Shown here piece by piece: positions 35,489-46,922 of a stretch of 64,000 nucleotides of DNA. Both the position numbers and the translations under genes were made by a program. The notes under the pieces were generated by a model that saw only the letters and a program-made list of their open reading frames with translations, made no database searches and was not told where the DNA came from. Every line of letters starts with the position of its first letter. Position 1 is the first letter of the stretch. This DNA comes from Gigaspora rosea (lineage: Eukaryota > Glomeromycota > Glomeromycetes > Diversisporales > Gigasporaceae), in assembly GCA_003550325.1 (NCBI GenBank), contig QKWP01001108.1, positions 62,001 through 126,000 of the forward strand, read 5' to 3'.

Positions 35489-37643
35489 TGTTACTTGCAT
35501 AGTAAAAAAAATATTTATTAATATTATATTGTTAGTGTTTACATTTCTGTTAAATACTAAAAATTTATAAACCTAATATATTTAATAAAAAAAAAATAAA
35601 AAGTAAAGATACTACTAGTGTTAGGTTATTTCCAAGCTAAAATCAAAAAAATTTAATTGATAAAATAGTATAGTATAAAAGTTTTATACTTATATTATTA
35701 GCACTATAAAGTTATATACATGTATAAAAAAATCCTGCTAGCAGGAAAAAAATTTTGTAAAATTAAAATTTAGAATGGTAAGTCTTCAGTTGTTTTGGAA
35801 CACAAGTTTGAGAAAGCTAATAGTTAATTTAATTGAATGAAAATTATAATTTTTATCATTAAAAATTCTTGGCTAATTTAATTATTAGCTTGTTTCAAAC
35901 TCATTTTCCAAAATAATGCCCATAGGTGTTATTTCACACAAATTCAGTGCAATTGCAAATCAACTAATCACACTATTGCTGTCATTTATAAATTTTACCA
36001 TTTTATTAACATTAACAACTATTCTCATGATATATTATACATAGTTTAATCTTGTTTAACAAACTAAGGGTTTGTAATTTGAATGTTAACCAAAAACAAA
36101 ATTATATAGTTGTTTCAAACATGTGTAATTTAGTTTATTTGATATTAACAACAGGAAGTCTGGTCTTTTGGGTTAACCTAAATCCAAAATCAACTCACAA
36201 AATCTGGACAACCATATCAAAGGAGGCATGTTAAATTCGCAAGTGGGTAAGTCAAGGCTTCAGTTATCAATACTTCTGGTAACTCTTTACAACAAACAAA
36301 CCAAAATATCCACAGTATATCAGAACACTGGAACAACCACAGCAGTCTTAGTATGTCAAGAAGTAGCTGGACATAGTAACAGCACAATCCATGCACAATC
36401 AATACAGTACAGACAATGATCATACTACTATGCTATTTAGCAATAGATCATTAGTATATTTAGTGAGTGTGGGGTAACAGGAGAGTAGTTTATTGAGAAT
36501 TATCAGCAATACTTTTTACTAGAATGCAAGGCCTTTATTATATATTTTCAAATAATTAGACAGAACCATAGGTTATATTACTGCTTTAGCTCTTAAAGCT
36601 ACTAAAGCTTCTATCACTACTTTAGTACATAAATCACAAATACTACTGATAGTCCTGATATATCTTTTATCTATTAAATGAATAATAGAATTTAAAGACC
36701 TTTCAGTCTTTTAGGTCTTATAGTACCAGTAAACCCAGCTTTGGTACTGATCAACATAACCAAAAATTTGATACTATGCTACTATAATCACCAAGTGCTT
36801 TCGGAATACATTCCTGTAGCTTACAATATTTACTATTTAGAACTAACGATTCTTTTTGTTCTAAAAAGGACTGGACTAGTCCAGTTCCTGGACAGACCAA
36901 AGGACTGTCAATTTAGACCAGATCGATCCTAGTTTCTAAAAAAAGCTTTAATAACTAGTGTCTGATGAGTTAAATTATCGCCTAAAATATTCTAATCTCT
37001 AACCGTAATTTAATAATCATAAAATTAATTGCTTTAAAATTAGTAGTAAAACTTTAATAGATCATATTATAATATTTAAAAACATACAGTATATTAGTAA
37101 ATTATATTCTAATGCTATAATGAATACTAAATAAATTTTTTAGAATTAGAATTTAGAATTGGTTTGAAAAGTTCGAGCTTATCATATAATTTTTGCAACA
37201 TTTAAGAATTTATCTAAGTTTAATTAGACATATTAATAAATTAATATAATAAACTCAAAATTTTCAAGCCAATTCCAATCTCTATAATTTTTGCAGTATT
37301 TTCCAATTAGTAAATTTTATATATTAAACTAAAAATAAAAAATCTAGAAAAATGCAAATCCGTGATTGGTTAAAAATAATTTTTACCCATTATTACTGCT
37401 TAATCAGATGACTTTATTTGAATGAAAAAGAACATATAGTGATTCTATTCACTATCAATTACAAGCACTATATTATGCATGTTGAAAAATCTAAATTTCA
37501 AGAAATATTCCTATCCCAAACTAAATATTCACTTTATAATCAATCTTATCTTTGCATGCAAACATCATTAAGAGAATTCACATAGCTGAAATGAGAATCA
37601 TTATTAGATTACATAGTGGCATAAATATTGTTACTTACTTATA
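35489..37643. other. CpG-poor A+T-rich DNA, no gene seen
   Basis: No gene is supported. Short overlapping frames around 36052-36423 occur on both strands and have no family signal. A ggactggactagtccagtt block at 36868 belongs to the dispersed ggact-word repeat. Confidence 0.45.
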
Positions 37644-38049
37644 GGTCCTTGCACTGCTATTGCATCCATAGAGCCTAATCACAGCTGAAGTCCTTGCACT
37701 GTTATTGCAGCCACAGACCTAATTAAAACATGAAGTCCTTGTACTGCTATTGCAGCCACAGAGCATAATTACAACATGAAGTCCTTGTACTGCTATTGCA
37801 GCTGCAGAGTCTAATCATAGCATAAGAAAGGTCCTTGAACTACTATTGTGGCTACAGAGCCTAATTACAGTATAAGGTCCTTGCATGGCTATTACAGTTG
37901 CAGAGCCTAATCACAATATAAGGTTCTTGTACTGCAATTGCAGCCATGAAGTCGAATTATCAAATATTTGGTCCTTGTACTATTTCTATACCATAGAGCC
38001 TAATTTACAACATGAGTCCTTGCACTGTTATTGCAGCTATAGAGTCTAA
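37644..38049. repeat. Minisatellite array 2, nine units of about 45 bp
   Basis: Nine units can be counted, each starting ggtccttgcactgctattg or a variant and continuing gcagccacagagcctaat. The unit is the same as in array 1 at 29507-29700. Further lone units lie at about 38682-38710 and 61200-61250. The element at 38050-38682 has inserted into the last unit, and the array resumes after it (taattgcaatataaga). Confidence 0.8.
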
Positions 38050-38682
38050 GGTCACACAAACTTATACTATTAGTTTTCATATCCCGGCTGGGTCAGTGAG
38101 GTAGTGTTTTGAGATTTTAATTTTTTTAATATATTAGCCAATAGAAATTCTCTATTCATAATCATATGAACAGAGCGAATTTTTAATTTTTATTAGGTAT
38201 ATAAAGATTATCAATTAATTATATATAAATAATGATAACAAATATAAAACTTTAAAACTACAGTACTAAAACGCATATTATGAAAGTGTAAATCAGGGGT
38301 AGTAACTTAAAACTCCTAATAACATACAAATGTCGGTCAAGACTCCTAGTTTCTCAATCTTTAAATTTTTCCAAAAGAATACTTCACTGTGAGCCAGACC
38401 AGTTTGGAACTATGCTATAAAATGCCAAACTTAAATAACTGGCTTCTGAAGTGAAAAATTCAAAGGAAATAAAGTTTGTCTGTATAATAGTATAAAGAAT
38501 AAAGTTTAAAATTTTTAACATATAAAATTTTTTACTGGGTATCCGGGTTGTAAGACAATAAAAATTTTAAATAAAATTTTTTTTGTTAAAAAATTTTTTT
38601 AAAAAAAAATTAAAATCCAGGTTGCCGGGTCACTAAAGGTTACTTGGTGATATGAAAACCAATAGTATAAGTTTGTATGGCC
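38050..38682. mobile_element. 633-bp PIF/Harbinger-like element inserted in the minisatellite
   Basis: The ends ggtcacacaaacttatacta and, from the other strand, ggccatacaaacttatacta are inverted over about 34 bp. A TAA duplication flanks it (38047-38049 and 38683-38685). Removing it restores a normal minisatellite junction (gagtc-taa-ttgc). No transposase is visible. Confidence 0.75.
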
Positions 38683-38685
38683 TAA

Positions 38686-41187
38686 TTGCAATATAAGATT
38701 CTTGCACTACTAATTACCAAACTAATAGATAGTATTGGTCAGTTATTATTGGTTAATCACTTATAGCTAGTTGATACAGTTAGTTATAAAGTTATTATAG
38801 CCAATAAATTATTTACTCAATTATTTATTCAAATATCTAAACACTACAGACTGCTAAAAGAGAAACAAAACATAGCAACTTGCATTACATAATTAATAAA
38901 ACTATAACCTGCTGATCATTTGACCACATTTAGAGAAGTACAGTAAATCACCTAATTAGGGTTTACATAGGTCTGACCCCTGTAATTAAGACTATTGACC
39001 AATCAAATTTTATCTTTTATAATATTAAAAAGACTCAAAAATGTCTTTAACCCATGATCGATTATAGTCACTACATAGTAAAGTCCAATTTTACTATGTA
39101 AATTAATTAAATTTGCTTAAGTAAACTATTTACAAAATCAAAATATACTTACTATAAAATTTTTATTAGTATCAGAAAACTTTTTATTATTTGACTTTTT
39201 TATTTTTATATTTGAAAAAAATTAAAATTTTTAAAAAAATATATTCAGTGAATATAAAAATTAAAGTTAAATAATAAAAATTTCTTTGATTTTAATAAAA
39301 ATTTTAGAGAAAGTATATTTTGATAATTCAAACAAGTCTACTTAAGGCTAGAGTATCTTATATAATGTTATACATATATAATTTTATACAGATTACTGAA
39401 TTCAACCTCTATAAAAGATTATACAAACTCGTGAATGTTAAAGAATTTTAACCCAAAGGCTAATATTATTAAATAGAAATTTTCAGTTGTTTAAAAGTTG
39501 TATATTTGATAGTAAACAATTTTTCATTAAATAAACTGTTTAAAAAGAGGTTTGTTTAGAAATAATATAGTATATAGCTTCAAAAATGTGCATATTAAAT
39601 AAACTTTATTAAAAAAATATTTTTTTCTTTAAATTTTACAGAATATAACTTCAGTTACTTTTTTTAGAACCAATAATATTATAAAAATTATTTATAATTA
39701 AGATTTTTTAGAAGTTTATTATAGTCAACCCTCCATAAGTACACTATATAGAAACAGCAAAAAATCATGCATTTAAGAAGATATTGCATTTAGGGAGTAA
39801 AAATTTATAAGTACATATATAGCAGGAACACAACAAGACCATGTATTTATGGGGGTATTACATTTATAGAGGTTGCATTTATAGAGGTCTAACTGTAACA
39901 GCCTTTCATATTTATTAAAAAATCTATTTATAGATTATACAATATTTTAGAACTATATTAAATATAATATAAAAGTATTAAAAGATTGGATTGTTTGTAT
40001 GCAGGTGTTTGTAACAAGTATTTAACTTATTGCAAATAAACTTTTTATTATAATATATATGATTGTATAAAATAAAACAATCATTGTGAGTTCAAAGATT
40101 TTTAGTCTTTATTATTCATAGGCATAAAATAATTTGATTGGCTAATAAATAATAAATTACTATTTTTAGATTATATACAAATAATCTACAATATGCAGCA
40201 TGTCCAGTATTTTGCTATATTGCAAATCATATAAGATACTCTATTCTTAATCGATAATTATTAATTGATATAGTAAAATTTAGACTTTACTATATAGCAA
40301 CTTTTTGTGGATTTTTATTATAATAAATACTTTAATATTATTGGCTATTTTACTATATATATATATTGTACCACTATTGTACCCAGATTTGGAATTTGTC
40401 CTGATTCAGAATCAGGCTAAAATTGGGTGCCCTAGATAAGAATTTTGTAGCAAAATTATAACTATAAGTAACTTTAGGGTTAGGGTTAGGACTGGTATTA
40501 GAGTTAGAATTAGACCCAATACTGAATTAGAACAAATTTCAGATCTAGAAACATTATATATAGAATATAATAAAGTATGGACCCTCCTAAAAAATTATAT
40601 AATTTCTGCACTTTTCTTAAGGTTTTATTCTAGATCTGGCCAAATAATTTACAAATTTGACCTAAATTATTAATGATTTGTTTTGACCAGGCATATCAAA
40701 TAATTTATTGTAGTAGCAATGTTTTCAATATAATTAATTATTGCTATATGTAAATTGCTAATTAAAAAAAATCAATAATTTCTTATTCTGATTTTCAATT
40801 TTTTAATATTTTTTTAAACTTTTAAATTGTATATAGTTAGACCTTTCTATAGTCACACCCATATAGTCACACTCTATTTAAGTACCTAATTTTGTGCAAT
40901 GGACTTAAAATATAGTAAAAAATCTTATTATAGTTACATATCACTTATAATTACTATCACTATAAAAATTTGTTTTTTTAACAATTTTATTAATAAAAAA
41001 CACTTATTATAGTTACCAATTTTTAACTATATACAGATTATAAAATCTAATTGGCCAATATTATACTGTATTCATGTATATTTAAAATTATCTGTTAAAG
41101 CTTCTTAAAAGTTTGTGATCATTTTAATGAAATGATTCTAATAAGTTCAAAATCGTTAAAATCAAATCACATCTTCTGAGATCATTA
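38686..41187. other. CpG-poor repeat-derived DNA, no gene seen
   Basis: Contains copy 2 of the palindromic family (39050-39355), a mariner-type MITE remnant (about 39725-39898, ending agaggtctaactgta), a fragment of the palindromic family at 40240-40312 and a ttagggttagggttagga word at 40474. No gene is supported. Confidence 0.45.
39050..39355. mobile_element. Palindromic MITE family, copy 2
   Basis: The arms gatcgattatagtc..agtaaagtc and the inner actttttattatttgacttt / aaagttaaataataaaaatt fold back around 39225. It is the same plan as 57700-58085 and 19560-19930 but strongly decayed and without CpG. Confidence 0.5.
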
Positions 41188-41788
41188 ATTACCAATTTGG
41201 ATAAGATCAGTACTAAAGCTATATTATTAGATAAACAAATATGGACCCGTACAGCAAAACAGTGCATTGGGACAATTATGTGATTTTGAGAAAATCACAA
41301 TTGAAAATCATCATGTGATTAATTTTAATTATAATAATAATGAACCAAATTCTAAATTTACACACATTTTATTAATATATTTTACAAATTAGTAACATTT
41401 TTAGAAAGATATAATATATAAAAAGATTATTATTACAAAATCTCAAAATCTAATTGGTTGACCATTTTGCTGGGCGGGTCCCATATATAAACAATATATT
41501 AGTAAATCTGATGATGACTCTTATAAAAGTTTTTTGTACTAAGTAAATATTATTTTTTGATCTAAATAAACTTGTAGAGCAGGTTCTTGTGCATCTACTT
41601 GTAAAATATCATTAAATCAGACCTGTAGATAAGAAAATATAAGTAAAAACGTCTTTAAAATTCTTTAAATTATATAAAAATTTTATATATACAGGCCTGT
41701 TTCAGATTTTGTACTATGTTATTTATATATTTGCTTAGCCCCAATTCTAAATATAAAAATATTGCTGATCTTATCCAGATTGGCAATT
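41188..41788. mobile_element. MITE copy B (family of 2459-2810), carrying a nested insertion
   Basis: It is colinear with 2459-2810 on both sides of a 242-bp insertion, including gtagagcaggttcttgtgca and acgtctttaaaattctttaa. The terminal repeats attaccaatttggataaga and tcttatccagattggcaat are intact. Confidence 0.75.
41242..41483. mobile_element. 242-bp nested MITE, TA target site
   Basis: The ends tggacccgtacagcaaaa and, from the other strand, tgggacccgcccagcaaaa are inverted. TA flanks it at 41240-41241 and 41484-41485. The paralogous copy at 2459-2810 shows the uninterrupted target (aacaaatatataaa). Confidence 0.8.
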
Positions 41789-44110
41789 GAGGATATGTAT
41801 TACTTTACATGTTTGAAAATTAATTAAATTTAAACATCTAAATAAAAAATCCTTAATAATCTTAGCATTTTATAATTAAATTTGGAATTTTGGGCTCTTT
41901 AGAATTGTCTTATTAAGTTAAATACTCTGGTGGTTGTTTTACCCAAATTGGGCCACTATATTAAATTTTTTAATAGTATTTCAAATATGCACAAATATAT
42001 TATTTATTGGCCTTTGGTCATATGACCATGATGAGATATTTTATTTATAGTCACATCTCTATACAATTACCAAAATAGGGTATAACAGACTTGGTAATTA
42101 TAGAGAGATCTGATTATATTTATTATTTTGTAATATATGACTAAAAATTTTTATAGAAATGCTATAAAAGATATAAATTCATTAATTTGTAAAATAATTT
42201 TTGTAAGAATATTATTTGTATGTTTATTATTTTAAAAAATTTGAGTATTGTTCTTTTTTAGACTATTCAAAGTTAATTTTTAGGTTAACATCATTCTCTT
42301 ATTCCTCTTTGATTTCTAGTAAAGCAAATATATAAAAAAAGTAAAAATTAAAAAAAATGTGTTTAAGAATTCATGCATCTGCACAGTTGTGCATTCCTGT
42401 AATCGACCAATCAAAACTAATTATATGAACACATAATCAATCATTTGTAACTGGCCAATTAGTGTTAATTAAAATTTTATAGAAAAATTTTAAGATTTTT
42501 TATTATAAAAAAAAATAAAATACAAAAACAAATTAATTACATTATAACTAAAAAAAATGTATAATGTAACAAACATCTTTAAAAAAAACAATACAAAAAA
42601 AACTTACAAAGGATGAATATTTGCACCTTAACACAAACCCAAACCCTAACCCTAACCTCAAAGCAACCAAGAAACAATAATACCAAAACAATAGCAAAAT
42701 ACAAAGAAATAACTATACAGTGCAACACACAATACCAAGAAACAACAATACACAGCTAGTATTGGAAATTTAGAACTCAAACACTGTTTTCATAAGAACA
42801 GTATATTAGCTATAAGTGTTCTCAACCAATTGGTTAGTGTTCTCACTAAAAAAAAAAAAAAAAAANAAAAAAAAAAAAACCAATATAAGTAGTAAGTAGT
42901 TGTTATTGTTGCTATTATAGCAAATTGAAATTACTTTTATTAAAATTAAATAAGAATTTTTTGGTTTTGGCATAAAATTATATAGCTAATTATTATACTT
43001 ATGAGAAAAATATTATTTTACTGTTCTCAAAAAAATTTTTAATAGTGAACAGTAAAAAATTTTACTGTTCACAAATTTATAACAGTGTTTTCATGAGAAC
43101 TCTAAGAACACTAATTTCCTACACTGTACACAGCACACATGAAACAGCAGCAAAACACCAAAAAACGATGATACATAACACCAAAAAAATGACTACACCA
43201 TCGAAATCAAAGGCACCATCAAATAATGCAGATACAACAGTATCACAATACAAACTGATAAGCTAATTAATACACTATATATAGGGAATCGCTAAAGCCT
43301 TGTACCCACGTGACTTTTGAAATTTTAGTTATAATTAGGGTTAAGGTTAGTTTACCGTTAGGAGAGGGTATATATATATAGGTAAATTGCCTTCTCTACA
43401 TTTTTTATTAATGCACCAAAACGGGTTTAGACTATCGTTTTTCGGGTTTTTTGATTTTTGACTTCTTCGTGTAAACAAAATTTCATGATTCTGATTTGGC
43501 TGATCTACATATAAAAAGTCACGTGGGTACAAGGCTTTAGCGGACCTATATATAAAAGAAAACAAGAATGTAAAAAAACTTACCAAAAGTGATTCCACGT
43601 CTAGGCGAAACCTACAAACCAAAAAATATTTAGCAAATACAAGAATAAAAACCAAAAAAAACTACTTATTATATTAATAAAACAAGCAAAACAACCCTGC
43701 TCAAATGCCAAAAAAACAAGCAAGACCACCTCGCACGAACACTAGAGAAACGACAAGAACAAATTTATTTATTTTAATATTCTCAGAAATTTATTTATGT
43801 TCTTAGCAATAAATTTTATTTATAACCCTAGTTTTTTTAAAAAATATTACATCGGAAAATATTCGGACATTTATTAAAATTGTTATTCAAGCTTTTCTCA
43901 TCTTTATGTTCATTTATTTTCTTTTCGGGTGGTTTTCAGAACTTCACTCAATTTCTAATTAAATTATACTTATATAGAGAACATATTTTTTGAGTATTAT
44001 GGTTTCAAAATTTTTTCAGAGAACATTTACAGAAAATCAAATTTTCTCAAATATAAAGTTATATTCTCATGAGAACATGAGAACATCAGATTTTTCTAAC
44101 ACTGCTAGGG
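41789..44110. other. A+T-rich repeat-derived DNA, no gene seen
   Basis: About 2.3 kb without a supportable gene. A possible outer element with gagaaca-rich arms spans about 42757-44108 (ends gctagtattggaaa and tttctaacactgctag). An A-run at 42848-42879 carries an undetermined base at 42866. cccaaaccctaaccctaacc lies near 42640. Confidence 0.4.
43284..43546. mobile_element. MITE of the 'ctaaagc...cacgtga' family, member 2
   Basis: The inverted ends share cgctaaagccttgtacccac and the complement gtgggtacaaggctttagcg; cacgtgac lies just inside each end. TATA-rich target bases flank it. The 102-codon minus frame at 43347-43655 crosses its edge and is not called. Confidence 0.75.
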
Positions 44111-44531
44111 AAATAGAAGAGTGCACAAGTTCTACGTGTGTCGTTTATTGATTTACGTATATTTTTAATCTTCGAAGCGAAACTTTGAGTTAAATAACGA
44201 TAGAATAAATTTTTATTTATTCATTTGTTTTTAAATGAAATTTAGATAAGTTTCTTAAGTAAAAAATTCGTACAGCTGTCAATGAAAGATAATTCATTAT
44301 TTTCAAGGTTAAGTGGACGGACGCATTTTGCTAGTTATATTACAAATTACTATTTTTTTCAATAAAAATTATATATATTAGCTTTCATAATTTTTTTCTT
44401 GTCGTTAGATATTACACATCATTGGTAATTTATAAAAACGACAGAAATATCAGTTCAGTCAAAACGAACAAACGAGTGCGAAAAAAATAAATAGTAATCC
44501 CTTGAGCAAACTTAAGTTATTAATATTTGGA

Positions 44532-44763
44532 GTCTTTGCCTTGAAAATGACCTTACGGGGCTATGTAGATCTTATGAATAAAAATTAAAATTTCTAGTCA
44601 TCCAACAATCCAATTCAAATAATTGTTTTTTATTTCGTAGAACTCACTAAGCTCTACAAAATAAAAAAAAGTTTATTTGAATTGGATTACTGGATAGCTA
44701 GAAATTTTAATTTTTATTCATAAAATCTACATAGTCCCGTATGGTCATTTTCAAGGCAAAGAC
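44532..44763. mobile_element. 232-bp long-arm foldback MITE
   Basis: The arms of about 100 bp are near-perfect inverted copies: gtctttgccttgaaaatgac on the left pairs with gtcattttcaaggcaaagac on the right. The centre near 44640 is a short spacer. No clear target duplication was found. Confidence 0.75.
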
Positions 44764-45478
44764 CCCATTTATTAACCGCTTCGTTATTCTTAAAAATGCA
44801 TTTAAATAAATTTTTTAGTATTTCTCATAAATTATTTAATCATCAAATTATCTTGAAAATAAATTTCGTACACATTCGCTTATATTTACGATTGAAATCT
44901 AGGTTCGAAATATATAGTATGTCCTAGTTAGTCGTACCGCAAATTACAAAGCCAGAGAAATAACGATATCATTTAGCTGATATATCCGTATAAATAAATC
45001 TACGATATGTTTTATAACTATAGTTTTTATTATTACATAATATCCATTATCTATAACTTTTATAGCATTTAAATAATTATTTGAAACATAACAGTGAATA
45101 TAAAAAAGGAAAAAAAAAAGATTAAAGCTTTTTTTCAAACAAAAAAACCACCCCCAGAAAACCTATAGAAATTGAATACATATCAAGTGATGCGATGAAC
45201 TATTTGGTTATTAAAGATGAGACGTCATATTATCTTCACATATCAATATATATACATATATATTTTGAACTATTTTACATTAATTCGTATTTATATTTTT
45301 ATTATAATTATTTAAACTCATCTTACTGTAATACATGTAAATAAACGAAATATGACTTCAGATAATCTCGCTTTCATATTAATTCATCATTCGCCTATAA
45401 ATAAAAGAAATATACGTAATATATTTCCTTGTAAAAAATAAAGCATAACCTTGATACTACGGTATATCAAATTAAAGC

Positions 45479-45553
45479 TCACTTACTAGGTGATTCTTCT
45501 CCTTCTGATGTTAATTTAAAATCCTCATATGTTGGTGATGGCGTGGGAGTTAT

Positions 45554-45616
<63 letters not shown>

Positions 45617-46922
45617 NCACAAGAGGAGAAACATGAAAATAACTAGTTATTATAAATACTCGGGTTAAACTTACTGGACGACAAGTCAAGTCGTTGGCTA
45701 AGGAGTTGACTGGTGTATATGGCACCCGAATGTATTGGTGATTTTTGTAATTCTGGTATCATTTCATTTGCGGCTAAAAATTCATTTCTTATTTTAACGT
45801 CCTTTTCTCTAGTACTGCTATCATATCTTAATGTATCACACCAATAATTTAACAATTCATAACATTCGTTTGCTATCGGTCTTTTTTTAGGGGTTGCATC
45901 CATACATCGGTTTGCCAATTCAATATATCTTTCCGGTGTTCCTTTTCCAAATTTAGGTCGCAAACCTTCGATTATCCTTAAAGCAAGAGAAGTATCATGT
46001 GAACAATTTCCATGAGCTAGTTCGCCTGATGAAAATTCAGTCATAATAATCCCAAAACTATAAATGTCAGAAGCTGTCGTATAAGGTTTTTCACATAGAA
46101 CTTCTGGAGCAACATAAGGTAATACACCGTAAACTTCCTTTCCTTTAGTCTTATTAGCAGGACCTGCCAATCCTAAATCTGAAATACAAGGATAATGATC
46201 ACTGTGAACTAAAATATTTCCATTATGAAAATCACGGTGTACGTTTCCCGTTTTATGAATCAAAATTAATTCATCAGCTATCTTATGTAAAAAGAATAAT
46301 TTTTTTTTCCAGTCAAGATTTTTAAAATTTGATGCAAGGTATTTCTGAAGACTACCATTATCTGCATATTTTAAAACCATCATATAATTTGAATCCGTAT
46401 CTCGAGTCAAACCATATAAATTAATGGTTGAATATTTATGGTGCAATTGAATCTAAAATTAACCATGATTATGAAATTATAAATCATTTAAATTATTTCA
46501 AATAAATTGAGGTAAATAAGCAAACGATCAAATATATTGAGGTAAATAAGCAAACGATATATTACCTCTTTTAAAAAAGTATCCGAGATGTTTTTAGAAT
46601 CATTTAATTTTTTAAGTGCAACTTTTAATTCTTTTCCCCTTTTCTCTCCTTTCTCATCTATCTCTTTTCTTTCACCATCTATCCATGTAGCTGAAAATAC
46701 TTCACTGAATCCACCTTTTCCAATAAAGTCTATATCTTTTAACTTGTCAAATTGAATCCATTCCACCACTTTTTCGTAACTATTTGCTGATTGTAAAGTG
46801 CTCCGTAAAAACTCGTCGATTGCATCATTTCCAGTACGAACCGAATTGACAGGGTCACATGATTTACACCAATAAACGTCTGAATATTCGTTCACTTTGC
46901 ATTTTTTACAAATACCAAACAT
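45479..46922 (-). CDS. Three-exon TKL protein kinase with N-terminal CxxC module (403 aa)
   Basis: Exons (minus) are 46922-46566, 46452-45675 and 45555-45479; the introns are 113 bp (phase 0) and 119 bp (phase 1). The N-terminus has a zinc-ribbon-like C5-x2-C8 / C19-x2-C22. The kinase domain follows with loop G68-K-G-G-F, Lys104, Glu119, catalytic loop H191-R-D-F-H-N-G-N198, D211-L-G and A234-P-E. All residues needed for phosphotransfer are present, so it should be an active Ser/Thr- or dual-specificity TKL kinase. The domain plan is that of the expanded Glomeromycotina kinase families, usually assumed to be cytosolic signalling proteins. The tail, with AIYTSQLLS, is also typical of the family. 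The last exon gives KITPTPSPTYEDFKL and ends at TGA 45481-45479. A second GTAAGT at 45486 means another exon is possible. Intron 1 carries a 30-bp tandem duplication. Intron 2 ends in a 59-base T tract (coding strand). Confidence 0.9.
45558..45617. repeat. A59 homopolymer with an undetermined base, in kinase intron 2
   Basis: There are 59 consecutive A (plus strand) followed by N at 45617. On the coding strand this is a T tract placed directly before the splice acceptor at 45556. The length is probably an assembly estimate. Confidence 0.9.
46499..46558. repeat. 30-bp tandem duplication in kinase intron 1
   Basis: Two adjacent 30-bp units differ at one base; each contains attgaggtaaataagcaaac. 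They occupy about half of the 113-bp intron. Confidence 0.9.

Noticed and set aside
37644..38049. CRISPR-like regular repeat
   Set aside because: The units are directly tandem without unique spacers and the genome is eukaryotic; it is a minisatellite.
43347..43655. 102-codon minus frame
   Set aside because: It runs across the edge of a MITE and ends in repeat sequence, with no domain.
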